Source: JAIEPM01 sp964546815
Lineage (GTDB): Bacteria > Cyanobacteriota > Vampirovibrionia > Obscuribacterales > Obscuribacteraceae
Reading direction: 5' to 3'
DNA: 64,000 bases
Assembly (NCBI GenBank): GCA_964546815.1
Contig: CAZJLR010000022.1
Span: forward strand, 1 to 64,000
A program made the position numbers and the translations under genes. Below, one piece after another: positions 54,494 through 63,470 of this stretch (positions are counted from its first letter, which is position 1; every line of letters begins with the position of its first letter). The notes under the pieces are model-generated. The model ran no database searches. It was not told the origin of the DNA and saw nothing but the letters and a program-made list of their open reading frames with translations.

Positions 54494-56896
54494 ATGACTG
54501 GTACCCTTACGAATTCTGCTTCAATTGCTGGTGCCATTGGCATGGTGAATGATCGCACCATTATAGGCGGAGAGCATTTTTGCTCAGCTTGGCTCATATC
54601 TGATTACAGAGCTGCCACCATTGCAAGTGCACTTATTCCATTTGCCGAACATCCTGAGGCAATATCAGTTGCATTCCCTAAAGCAGGTAAGGAATGTGCT
54701 GTTGTTAAAATCTCATTCCATCCTCAATTTGATCTGAAGGCTTGCCAGGAGAGAATCCGCAGAGGTATTCCTTTTGATTCATGGGAGTCAACACTGCAAA
54801 AATACAACTGTGCGATTTTGCATTTGAGCGATGAGTTAAGTGAACTAAGTGAACAAGATTTCACAGCTATTGCTAAGGCCTTCGAGCTGCAAGCTGAAAC
54901 GAAAGATGGATTCTCTGGCTCACTTAAAAACCTAGAACTTCCGGTTGTATTTCAAACAATAATCAGCGCCAGGCAAGAAGGGATTTTGTATATTTGTGAC
55001 CAAGTTGACAGACCTCTAGCGCAGATGTTCTTTCAGGGCGGAAACCTGATATCAGCTCGCTATAAGAATCTGGCTAATGAGCTGGCCATCTATCAGATAA
55101 TACAAAAAAAGATTGGCGGGAAATTTGTATTTAAGGACTGTGAAATTCGTGATTGGGTTGACTGGCTTCCCCAAAGTTTGATTTCCAAAACGCCAGATAT
55201 GCTTTTGATCGAGTCTATGAGACGCCTGGATGAATTGGCGAAACTCAGAGCTATGCTGCGAGAGGACAAGACCTATTATGTACGGGCTCAAACGCAATTA
55301 GACTTAGAGAACATATCAGAAGAACTTCGAAATATTGCTGGATTAGTCTGGCGAGTTTTAGATGGTATGACTATTGCGGAACAACTCTGGCTTTTAATCG
55401 GACTTGACGATTACACGATCTTCCGAGTTCTTGAGGAAATGTACCGTAAAGGTCTGATTCGGCGAGTACAAGAGGGGGGCACGAGACAACTAAGTTCTGC
55501 CGACTTGCAAGCGCAAGCCCCGGCGAACTGGTTACCAATTCCGCTTGGATTGGAGCTTCCCTTATTTCCTGGCGAACAAATCACTTCGGTTGGAGTCGAC
55601 ATCGATGCAGGCCTGGGCTATGCGAATGCCGATGGCACTGGACGTTCTTTGGCTTCCAGATTCGGCCATTCAGTTGAATCAGCCGGCAAGCTCTATGGCT
55701 CCAAAGACAGAGAGGAAATTGCTGCTTCAATTCGGCATGTGACAATAGATGCACTTACAACCAAAACACGCGTAAAAAGCGATGCCATTTTGGGTGCAAT
55801 CGATGCATATGATTCTCAACACATCCTACATGAGATTCCTTTGTTGCCGAGCGCCGGAGGCACTCCCATCTTTAAGGATGGTCTGGTTGTTGGAATGCAT
55901 TGCGGAGTTGTTCCTTCTTCCGCAGAATTAGATAACTCTTCTGGCATCATACAGATGATGATTTGGGTGGAAGTTGTATCTCAGTGTTTGAAATCTGCTG
56001 GGGAACAGGAGTTTTCTCGCAAATTTATTCAACCTATAGCGTCTAAAGACAAAGCATCCAGAATTCGGAAACCCATACGTCCGCCTGGTTGCAATCAAAT
56101 TGCGGCACTGAAGTGTCCATCGTGTGGTCAAGAAACTTACGATTCTGCTCGCTCTTGTGCAAAATGCAAGCATAAGTTTGTTCCTATTCTGAGAAGCCAG
56201 GATGAATCAACAAAAGCAGAACTGCCTGTCGAGAAGGCTCCATTTCTAGCAGACTTAGCAACTTATTTTGCTGTAATTCCTGTCGCAATTTTATTTGCTC
56301 TATTTGCTTATTGGATGACTCTAGAAAAGCCTTCATTTCAAACAGCTGAGTTTGTGTTGGATAAACTAAGACCGGCAGAACCGGCTGATCAGCTAGTGAA
56401 ATTGAGAACAATGTTAGCAGAAGATCCATCAGCACCGCTTAAAACGTGGATTGCTCAGGAGTCCAACTGCAAATTAGAAAATAATGCCTTAGTTCAATTC
56501 CGCGTTGACGCTTTCCAAGCCAGTTATGTGTACCTGATTTACAAAGGTCGCTGGTCAAAAACTGCATCTTTGATGTTTCCGGCGGTTGGAGACAAAACAA
56601 ACCTGCTACCCGCTCGAATGGCTTTGCATACGTCCAAATTTAGAATTGAACCTCCTAAAGGTAGTGAGACCATTCTTGTTGTTGCGTCTAAGCAGCCAAT
56701 AGATTGGATGACTGATCCGAAATTATGCAACGCTCTATTTGAATGCGCAGCTCATCTGCCTATCAGCGATATTACTACCACTGGTGTGATGGTAGATTTA
56801 GACCGATTTTTACAGAATGCTGGTAACAATCCGACGTCCCAAAAAACGAGCAGCAATGCCTTGTACCTCTCGTATGTCACTGTTGACCATTTATAG
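54494..56896 (+). CDS. Multidomain membrane protein: degenerate trypsin fold, DUF4388, zinc ribbon, DUF4384
   Basis: An 800-residue protein. The N-terminus (22-115) resembles the first half of a trypsin-like fold (IIGGEHFCSAWLISDY), but no catalytic His is visible. DUF4388 follows at about 138-215 (FSGSLKNLELPVVFQTIIS), then a winged-helix-like region (about 275-330). The second trypsin half (about 350-500) has PSAGGTPIFKDGLVVGMH where the active Ser of GxSGGP would be, so the fold looks inactive. A zinc ribbon (C541, C544, C555, C558), one membrane helix (588-610) and a C-terminal DUF4384 domain (about 660-735) complete it. Domain interpretation of the trypsin parts is inference. Confidence 0.6.
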   Translation: MTGTLTNSASIAGAIGMVNDRTIIGGEHFCSAWLISDYRAATIASALIPFAEHPEAISVAFPKAGKECAVVKISFHPQFDLKACQERIRRGIPFDSWESTLQKYNCAILHLSDELSELSEQDFTAIAKAFELQAETKDGFSGSLKNLELPVVFQTIISARQEGILYICDQVDRPLAQMFFQGGNLISARYKNLANELAIYQIIQKKIGGKFVFKDCEIRDWVDWLPQSLISKTPDMLLIESMRRLDELAKLRAMLREDKTYYVRAQTQLDLENISEELRNIAGLVWRVLDGMTIAEQLWLLIGLDDYTIFRVLEEMYRKGLIRRVQEGGTRQLSSADLQAQAPANWLPIPLGLELPLFPGEQITSVGVDIDAGLGYANADGTGRSLASRFGHSVESAGKLYGSKDREEIAASIRHVTIDALTTKTRVKSDAILGAIDAYDSQHILHEIPLLPSAGGTPIFKDGLVVGMHCGVVPSSAELDNSSGIIQMMIWVEVVSQCLKSAGEQEFSRKFIQPIASKDKASRIRKPIRPPGCNQIAALKCPSCGQETYDSARSCAKCKHKFVPILRSQDESTKAELPVEKAPFLADLATYFAVIPVAILFALFAYWMTLEKPSFQTAEFVLDKLRPAEPADQLVKLRTMLAEDPSAPLKTWIAQESNCKLENNALVQFRVDAFQASYVYLIYKGRWSKTASLMFPAVGDKTNLLPARMALHTSKFRIEPPKGSETILVVASKQPIDWMTDPKLCNALFECAAHLPISDITTTGVMVDLDRFLQNAGNNPTSQKTSSNALYLSYVTVDHL

Positions 56897-56910
56897 GGGC
56901 ATTAGAGCTT

Positions 56911-57885
56911 TTAGTTGCTCGCACGATGGCACTCTGCATCCAAACATGCCATGTAGGCTCGCAAGAGCTCTTGTATAGCTGATGCAGAGGCATCCTGCCT
57001 AAACTCTTTCGAATCGGCACTTGCCTTCTCAAATAGAAATTGGTTTCGATTGTAGTGTTGTGGATCGCTGGCTAGGATGAACAGTTCTTGCGCCGACGGA
57101 TCGACTTTGCTTCGAGTTACTTTGACTCTATAAAGTCCTGTTGCCATTCCTGCAGGTGTTTCGATCAGAGCGGCTTGTCCTTTGTGAATAGTTACCGTAG
57201 CCGTTCCAAAGCAAGCTTCACTAGCAACACCGTTTGTCGCTTTGTAAATCCTCAATAGGTATTGTCCATCTTCAGCAGCCATAAAAATCGGAGAGAGGTC
57301 TATTTGAGTTGCTTCAAATTTTACAACCGCATCATTTAGCTTGCCCTTAGTGCCTATCGGGTCAAGACTTCGACTTTCTGCGTTTGCCCACGCGTCCGGT
57401 TTTTGCACAAACATGTTGATTGCTGCAGCCAACCAAGTGTCTAATAGTAAGGCTTGTTTGTGTACTGCAATTGTGCCTGTGCATGCGGCATCTCCCGGGC
57501 AATTCAACTTGCTTCCGTCAGTTAGAACGATAGTGATGGCGCCGTTCTTCGTAATCTTTCTGAGCACCGCGCCATTAAAGATGGCATCCCCTCTCTTGAG
57601 TTTGCCCGCATTTGTGCCCAATAGTGCGTCCCACTCACCGGTTATCTGCAAAACCAAACCAGCAACATCATGCGCCGAAGATAATTTGGATGAATTTGGT
57701 ATTTTCGATTTTTCAGCTAATTCATAAGTACTGGTGTCAGCGGCTATCGCAGTTTCGCCTGGTAATAGCTGGGGACAAAGGCGGCAGATTTCAATTAAGA
57801 TCAGGAGGCATGCGCATTGAATTGAGCGAAGTAGGATTGGAGAATCATTGCGTGTAACTGTCGCTATCCCCCGGCATTCTGACAT
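56911..57885 (-). CDS. Exported FecR-like protein
   Basis: A 324-residue protein; ATG 57885 with GGAG nine bases upstream. Hydrophobic signal segment about 20-48. Residues about 72-140 look like a FecR-type beta domain (LKRGDAIFNGAVLRKITKNGAITIVLTDGSK). The remainder contains a beta-sandwich-like region (LSPIFMAAEDGQYLLRIYKA) and a helical C-terminus. The function is unknown. Its stop is 14 bp from that of the convergent gene at 54494. A weak box-1-like string lies at 57966-57982. Confidence 0.5.
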   Translation of the reverse strand: MSECRGIATVTRNDSPILLRSIQCACLLILIEICRLCPQLLPGETAIAADTSTYELAEKSKIPNSSKLSSAHDVAGLVLQITGEWDALLGTNAGKLKRGDAIFNGAVLRKITKNGAITIVLTDGSKLNCPGDAACTGTIAVHKQALLLDTWLAAAINMFVQKPDAWANAESRSLDPIGTKGKLNDAVVKFEATQIDLSPIFMAAEDGQYLLRIYKATNGVASEACFGTATVTIHKGQAALIETPAGMATGLYRVKVTRSKVDPSAQELFILASDPQHYNRNQFLFEKASADSKEFRQDASASAIQELLRAYMACLDAECHRASN

Positions 57886-58010
57886 TGCATTTTCTCCGAT
57901 CTCTGGCTCTGTTCAATTCTGGTAAACCATGCCGGCAAGTTTCTCATACCTCATGAGCATTTTCTATGGGGAAAGAACTAAACATGGTCCAATTCTGATT
58001 TTTAGCTGAA

Positions 58011-58793
58011 CTACATGTCGACTAGTATTCCATTTTCTTTGGCCTTTTTCGAAAACTCTGCTGCCCAAGCTTGCAACTCGCTTTCATTGATCAAGCCACG
58101 TTGCAGTCCGCACCAGACGGCTCTACATCTTGGGTTAAATATGCCCGCGTCGGGATGACCCTTCGGCGGAATTCCGAACTTTGAGTAAAGCAATTGCAAG
58201 CGAGCTTGTATCGCCTTTTCAGTAAGACAAAGTAGGCGACCTGACGTAGTGTCACTCAAGCCGAGCGCGGCACAAACAAGCGCGACGTATTCGTTGTCGC
58301 TCAGCGACAGGTTGCTACGCTGGAGACGATTGACAATTTGCGTAATCTCCGGGTCGATCCAACAATCTCCGGACAAAACCGCATTGGTGGCTTCAACGAG
58401 ATATTTAGCCACTTTGTCTTTGAGTATGTATCCATAGGAGCCATTTGCTGGGGTGACCTTGTATAAGTGCTTTATGTAGACTTCGCCCTTGTGGCTGGAA
58501 ACGATTATTATTGCGGCTTCGCTGTGCTCTTTCCAGATTCGCTCTGCTGCTTCAATCCCGTTTATTGAGCGATCATTTTCGAAGTCGATATCAAGAAAAA
58601 TCAAATCAGGTTTGAGTGATATGGCTTTTGCGACAGCTTCAGCAGGCGTGCTGACCACTTGCACGGATGAAAGTCCAGGGAAGCTTCTTGTTAATTCATC
58701 GCGCAACCAGTTGCGAACGAACTCATGGTCATCGGCAATCAGTGCTGAAAATGATCGCGTCGCCGTTGCTTCTTTGCCGCTTTCTGCTGACAT
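58011..58793 (-). CDS. Response regulator with degenerate LuxR-type output domain
   Basis: A 260-residue regulator. The receiver domain (about 14-140) has the acidic pair Asp21/Asp22, phospho-acceptor Asp68 in LIFLDID, and a Lys in GYILKDK. The output region (about 155-215, LSDNEYVALVCAALGLSD... CLTEKAIQARLQLLYSKFGI) follows the GerE/LuxR helix pattern but is divergent. The receiver-to-HTH layout matches partners of HisKA_3 kinases such as the CHASE2 kinase at 14272. It starts 31 bp after the stop of the WD40-caspase gene at 58825, on the same strand, so the two are probably cotranscribed. Confidence 0.85.
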   Translation of the reverse strand: MSAESGKEATATRSFSALIADDHEFVRNWLRDELTRSFPGLSSVQVVSTPAEAVAKAISLKPDLIFLDIDFENDRSINGIEAAERIWKEHSEAAIIIVSSHKGEVYIKHLYKVTPANGSYGYILKDKVAKYLVEATNAVLSGDCWIDPEITQIVNRLQRSNLSLSDNEYVALVCAALGLSDTTSGRLLCLTEKAIQARLQLLYSKFGIPPKGHPDAGIFNPRCRAVWCGLQRGLINESELQAWAAEFSKKAKENGILVDM

Positions 58794-58824
58794 TGTAAAT
58801 GCTTCCTCTCCTTCCCCTTCCTTT

Positions 58825-61020
58825 CTAATGATGACCTGGCAATTTGTCGTTAGCAGGATCTTTTATTGCGTCTACATTTTTGCTATCAGGTTCCAAGCTG
58901 TTTTTCACTTCTTCTGAAATAGTGATTGGTCGTGTTGCCGGTAGGCTTATACGCAGCTCTTTGCCCTCCCAGCCATCCGACTTCAAGTACGGTGTCTGGC
59001 TGACTCCATATGATTGACGAACCTCGTCTGATACCACGTCCTTCACTTTGCCAAATGAGGCTAAAACTCCTGATTCTTTTGAAAGAGTTTCGATCAAAGT
59101 TTTTGTAAATACGCCATTAGGATACCTTTTCGATTCCCACGACAATTCATCTGGATGGCTTGATGTCAGAATTATGTTGCCGCGCCCGATCGCAAACGAA
59201 TTTACATCTACCGCTGCGCCGTTATCACCGAGTGCGCGTGAATTTGGATCTGCGCCACCACTATGGCACGCATCGAGAACTATTAAAACTCTGTCGGCAT
59301 GTGTGCGGTCTTGCAGTTCATCCAGTAACTTTTGCATCTCAATACCATCAGCATGAAGTCTTGTTTTCTTTGTGTCGTATGCCACCAGGTAATTGCTGCG
59401 GCGAACATCGTGCTCGGCACCGCTTCCGTGAGAAGCAAAATACAGCAACACCAGGTCGTCTTGTCCTACAACATGAGGCAGAAATGTATCGCCGATCTCA
59501 GTGATTATGCGCTCACGAGTTGCTTTCTCGTCGGTAAGAAGACGAACATGATCTGGCTTGAAGTTTCCCTTTGTCACTAAATAGTTATAGAAATCACGCG
59601 CGTCTTTTGCTGAATATCTGAGGGGTGGAATTGTCTGATCTTTAAATTTGCCAACCCCGATGACCACTGCCCATTTGTCTCTAATCGGGCGATCTGTTGA
59701 ACTATTGTCCAATGACAGCTTGCTTGACGATACTGCGGCTGGTGGCGCTGTGCTGCTAGTTCCTTCCACAGCCGTACCTTGCTGTTTCGTCTGCTGTGCA
59801 ACCAGCTGCTGAGCCATGCGTTTCACTGCAGCCTCATCTGCCAGATGCTGCGCTTCGGCTGCCTTTGCCGCTGCTGCCGCTTTGTTTTTAGCAAGCAAAT
59901 CAGCAGCCATCTTTTGCGCATCAAGCTTAATACGCTCTTCTCTTGTTATCGGCACGTACTTGCACAACACAGAATCTTGAGTGAGTGGCCATATTCTTAT
60001 TGTATGGTCGCCACCGCCAGACGCCAGACTGCGCCCGTCCGGGCTGTAGGCAAGCGTATCAACTTCCGTATCTCCAGTAATAGTGCGCAGCTCGCGCCAG
60101 CTAGCCGCGTCCCATATTTTTATTGTATTGTCCCAACTGGCAGAAGAAAGGCTGCGGCCATCCGGGCTCCAGGCAAGAGCGTAGACAGTGTCCGTATGCC
60201 CTGCAATAGTTCGCAGCTCATGCCAGTTAGCCGTGTCCCAGATTTTTATTGTCTTGTCATTACTGCCAGAGGCAAGTCTGCTGCCGTCAGGGCTCCATGC
60301 AAGCGCTTTAATATGGTCCAGATGCCCAGCGAGAGTTCGCAGCTCACGCCCACTAGCGGCGTCCCATATTCTAACCTTGAGTCTGCCAGAAGCAAGGCTG
60401 CGCCCGTCCGGGCTCCATGCAAGCGCGATAGGTTCCCTGTGTTGATCGGCATCGGAAAGAGAGCACAGCTCACGTCCGGTAGCGGAGTCCCATATTTTGA
60501 TTGTTCTGAGCCCGCCAGAAGCCAGGCTGCGCCCGTCCGGGCTGTAGGCGAGAGCGTAAACCGTGCCCCCATTCCCGAGCATAGTGCGCAGTTCACGCCA
60601 GCTGGTGGTGTCCCATATTTTTATTGTATTGTCGAGGCTGCCAGAAGCCAAATTGCGCCCGTCCGGGCTCCATGCAAGCGCTTCAACAAAGTGTGTATGC
60701 CCGGTAAGAGTGCGCAGCTCGCGTCCACTAGTCGCGTTCCATATTTTTACCGTCTTCTCGTTGCCGGCAGAAGCCAGGCTGTGCCCGTCCGGGCTCCAGG
60801 CAAGATCATGAACAGGGGTCGTATGCCCGGTAAGAGTCTTAGGGACCATCTCTACTGCATGGACCGGAATGATGGCGCCCGGGGCGAACCCTGAGACCAG
60901 CGCGATAGCAACAGCAAGAAATAGAGCCACTGGCTTTTTAAGAATGCTTCGAAGCAGTCTTTGCAGTTGACTTTGCCCTGTCGCTAGGATGTGTTTTTCC
61001 TGGTCATTTATCAGGTTCAT
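58825..61020 (-). CDS. Exported WD40-caspase family protein
   Basis: A 731-residue protein; ATG 61020 with GAGGA about ten bases upstream. A long basic n-region precedes the signal helix (VALFLAVAIALVSGF). Seven WD40 units (about 61-346) with the recurring LAWSPDGRSLASG and TIKIWD cores make one seven-bladed propeller. A coiled helix (about 358-415, KAAAAAKAAEAQHLADEAAV) leads to the caspase domain from DKWAVVIGVGKF (about 448), with His531 in ASHG and Cys585 in LDACHSG. Its caspase half resembles the genes at 19676/22048, while the propeller resembles that at 61200. A (GAA) tract lies upstream. Confidence 0.87.
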   Translation of the reverse strand: MNLINDQEKHILATGQSQLQRLLRSILKKPVALFLAVAIALVSGFAPGAIIPVHAVEMVPKTLTGHTTPVHDLAWSPDGHSLASAGNEKTVKIWNATSGRELRTLTGHTHFVEALAWSPDGRNLASGSLDNTIKIWDTTSWRELRTMLGNGGTVYALAYSPDGRSLASGGLRTIKIWDSATGRELCSLSDADQHREPIALAWSPDGRSLASGRLKVRIWDAASGRELRTLAGHLDHIKALAWSPDGSRLASGSNDKTIKIWDTANWHELRTIAGHTDTVYALAWSPDGRSLSSASWDNTIKIWDAASWRELRTITGDTEVDTLAYSPDGRSLASGGGDHTIRIWPLTQDSVLCKYVPITREERIKLDAQKMAADLLAKNKAAAAAKAAEAQHLADEAAVKRMAQQLVAQQTKQQGTAVEGTSSTAPPAAVSSSKLSLDNSSTDRPIRDKWAVVIGVGKFKDQTIPPLRYSAKDARDFYNYLVTKGNFKPDHVRLLTDEKATRERIITEIGDTFLPHVVGQDDLVLLYFASHGSGAEHDVRRSNYLVAYDTKKTRLHADGIEMQKLLDELQDRTHADRVLIVLDACHSGGADPNSRALGDNGAAVDVNSFAIGRGNIILTSSHPDELSWESKRYPNGVFTKTLIETLSKESGVLASFGKVKDVVSDEVRQSYGVSQTPYLKSDGWEGKELRISLPATRPITISEEVKNSLEPDSKNVDAIKDPANDKLPGHH
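59983..60840 (-). repeat. WD40-coding tandem repeats
   Basis: Seven units of roughly 123-126 bp, each with the conserved GCCCGTCCGGGCT-type core (coding strand AGCCCGGACGGGC) for SPDG. They are similar to the array at 62337-63197 and produce a spurious long antisense ORF. Confidence 0.7.
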
Positions 61021-61072
61021 TGGTAATTTTTCCTCAAGCTCTTCTGCAATTAATCTGGGTGGTCTTCTGCAG

Positions 61073-61103
61073 TTCTTCTTCTTCTTCTTCTTCTTCTTCT
61101 TCT
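61073..61103 (-). repeat. (GAA)n trinucleotide tract upstream of a WD40-caspase gene
   Basis: About ten CTT units on the + strand (GAA on the coding strand), 52-82 bp upstream of the ATG at 61020. Length variation could alter promoter spacing or leader structure. Confidence 0.75.
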
Positions 61104-61199
61104 GTTAGCTATTCTAAATACGTTTACGTCATTCTCATTTTGAGTCGCTCTGAATGTCTACTGATGACCTGCTATTTGATTATTTGCGCTGAGGCTGTT

Positions 61200-63305
61200 C
61201 TACCGGTTTTGTTGTGCTCGGGTCACGGTGCTGTCTGGTTGCAGTTTCGCCTTTACGGTCGGATCAAGCGGCTTGCTGCCGGTGCAAGGGGCGTTAATCA
61301 AAAGGTCCTTGCCTTCCCATCCGTCGGCTTTTATCCGCGGCGTTTGAAATTTGCCGAACTCATGACGCGCGTCCTCTGCAACCGAATTTTTCAGGTTTGC
61401 AAATGACTTAATGATGCTGGGATTTGCGGATAAGCAATCGATCAGTCGCCTTGTGAAAATGCCGTTAGGATAGCGTTTTGATTCCCAGGAGAGCTCGTTA
61501 GGTTCGCTTGAACTGAGAATGATATTTCCTCGACCTACGGAGAATTTCTCGATATCAATTGTGCTCTGGAAATCGAGCGCTCTGGAATTGGGATCGGCGG
61601 CACCACTATGACAGGCATCGAGTACGATAAGAATTCTGTCTGCGCGAGTGCGTTCTTGCAAGGTGCCTAGAAGTTTTGGCATGTCGATACCGTCAGACCA
61701 GAGTTCGGTTTTTTCAGTGTCGTATGCGATTAAGTAGCTGTCGCCGCGAACGTCTTTTTCTGCCGGGCTCCCGTGCGTGGCAAAATAAACCACAACAAGG
61801 TCATCGGGTCCGACTACAAACGGCAAAAATTTATCGCCTATCTCGCTGTTTATCCGCTTCTTAGTAGCCTTTTCATCAAGAAGCAAGCGCACATGATCGG
61901 GGCGGAAATTGGCTTTTGTGATCAGGAAATTGTAGAAATCGCGAGCGTCTTTTGCTGGATATTGCAACTTCGGGATCGTGGGGTCTTGAAATTTGCTAAC
62001 TCCGACAACTACCGCCCATTTGTCCCGGATCGGGCGATCTGTTGAACTATTGTCCAATGACTGCTTGCTTGACGATACTGCGCCAGGTAAGAGTGTTGTG
62101 CTAGTTCCTACCAGAACAGCACCTTCCATAGCACCTTGCTGTTTAGTCTTCTCAGCCACCAGCTGTTGCGCCATGCGTTTCACTGCAGCCTCATCTGCCC
62201 GGCGCTCCTCCTCGGCTGCCTTTGCCGCTGCTGCCGCTTTGTCTTTTGCAAGCAAATCAGCAGCCATCTTTTGCGCATCAAGCTTAATACGCTCTTCTCT
62301 TGTCATTGGCACGTACTGGCACAACACATCATCTTGTGCCAACGGCCATATTTTTATTGTATTGTCGCTACTGCCAGAAGCCAGGCTGCGCCCGTCTGGG
62401 CTCCAGCAGAGCGCGTTAACCTCGGCCGTATGCCCTTTGATAGTGCGCAGCTCACGCCCACTAGCCGCTTCCCAAATTTTTATTGTATTGTCCCTACTGC
62501 CAGAAGCCAAGCTGCGCCCGTCCGGACTGTATGCCAGTGCCCCAATGTAATTCGTATGTCCGGGCAATTTCGCTAAACAGCGCCCCGACGCCGGCTCCCA
62601 TACTCTTATACTATAACCACCTGAAGCAAGGTTGTGTCCATCAGGGCTGTACGCGAGTCCCTTGACAGCACACTTGTGTCCGCTCAATGTAGCAAGGCAG
62701 AGACCAGATGCCGGGTCCCATATTTTTGCTGTTTCGTCGTTACTTGCCGACGCGAGGCTTCGCCCGTCAGGGCTAAATGCCAGAGCATTAACAAGGTCTG
62801 TATGTCCGCTCAAAGTAGCACGGCAGCGACCGGAAGCCAGATCCCATATTTCTATGCTTGTGTCCAGATGAGCAGAAGCGAGGCTACGCCCGTCAGGACT
62901 ATATGAGAGGGCGGTAGCGGACGCCTTAGGTCCGGTCAAAGTAGACAGGCATCGCTCCGAAATCGGTTCCCATATTTCTATATCACCAAAATTATGCGAA
63001 GCGAGCCTTTGACCGTCCGGACTGTATGCCAGCGCATTAATTTGGTTATATGTTGAAGTTGGAAAAGTCGCAAGGCAGCGGCCCGAATCTGCCTCCCATA
63101 TTTTTATTGTACTGTCCCAACTGCCAGAAGCGAGGCTGCGGCCACCCGGGCTATATGCCAGCGCACGTACAAAACCAGTATGGCCACTCAGAGTCGCAGG
63201 GACCATTTCGGCAGCTTGCGCGGCAGGTGTCATGTAGGCATTTTCTGACCAGCAACTTGCTAAAAATATGCAAGCTGCAACCAGAAATTTCAGGTGCTGA
63301 TGCAT
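61200..63305 (-). CDS. Exported WD40-caspase family protein
   Basis: A 701-residue protein; ATG 63305 with GAGGAG seven bases upstream. Signal peptide about 1-32. Seven WD40 units (about 37-323), then the same coiled helix and linker as in the gene at 58825, then the caspase domain from DKWAVVVGVSKF (about 428), with His511 in ATHG and Cys565 in LDACHSG. The caspase half is close to that of the TPR-caspase at 35030, not to its WD40 sister, so sensor and protease parts have separate histories. Confidence 0.88.
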   Translation of the reverse strand: MHQHLKFLVAACIFLASCWSENAYMTPAAQAAEMVPATLSGHTGFVRALAYSPGGRSLASGSWDSTIKIWEADSGRCLATFPTSTYNQINALAYSPDGQRLASHNFGDIEIWEPISERCLSTLTGPKASATALSYSPDGRSLASAHLDTSIEIWDLASGRCRATLSGHTDLVNALAFSPDGRSLASASNDETAKIWDPASGLCLATLSGHKCAVKGLAYSPDGHNLASGGYSIRVWEPASGRCLAKLPGHTNYIGALAYSPDGRSLASGSRDNTIKIWEAASGRELRTIKGHTAEVNALCWSPDGRSLASGSSDNTIKIWPLAQDDVLCQYVPMTREERIKLDAQKMAADLLAKDKAAAAAKAAEEERRADEAAVKRMAQQLVAEKTKQQGAMEGAVLVGTSTTLLPGAVSSSKQSLDNSSTDRPIRDKWAVVVGVSKFQDPTIPKLQYPAKDARDFYNFLITKANFRPDHVRLLLDEKATKKRINSEIGDKFLPFVVGPDDLVVVYFATHGSPAEKDVRGDSYLIAYDTEKTELWSDGIDMPKLLGTLQERTRADRILIVLDACHSGAADPNSRALDFQSTIDIEKFSVGRGNIILSSSEPNELSWESKRYPNGIFTRRLIDCLSANPSIIKSFANLKNSVAEDARHEFGKFQTPRIKADGWEGKDLLINAPCTGSKPLDPTVKAKLQPDSTVTRAQQNR

Positions 63306-63470
63306 GGATTTGCTCCTCTTTTAGGTCAAGCATTTTCTAACATGTCAATATTGGTAATATCAAAAAGAAATGATTTTGCTAGACTGCCTTCGTTTAATTC
63401 TTGCACGTAACTTAAGCTCCGCAATATAAGTGGTGAGTTAGCCAAAATGCAATGGACCGCATCGCCCTGA

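Noticed and set aside
57966..57982. ATGGGGAAAGAACTAAA as a further copy of box 1
   Set aside because: It has a three-base disruption in the core and no box 2 at the expected distance.
59779..60894. A 371-codon open frame on the + strand
   Set aside because: It is the antisense of the WD40 repeats; the repeat periodicity keeps the frame open and the minus-strand protein is unmistakable.
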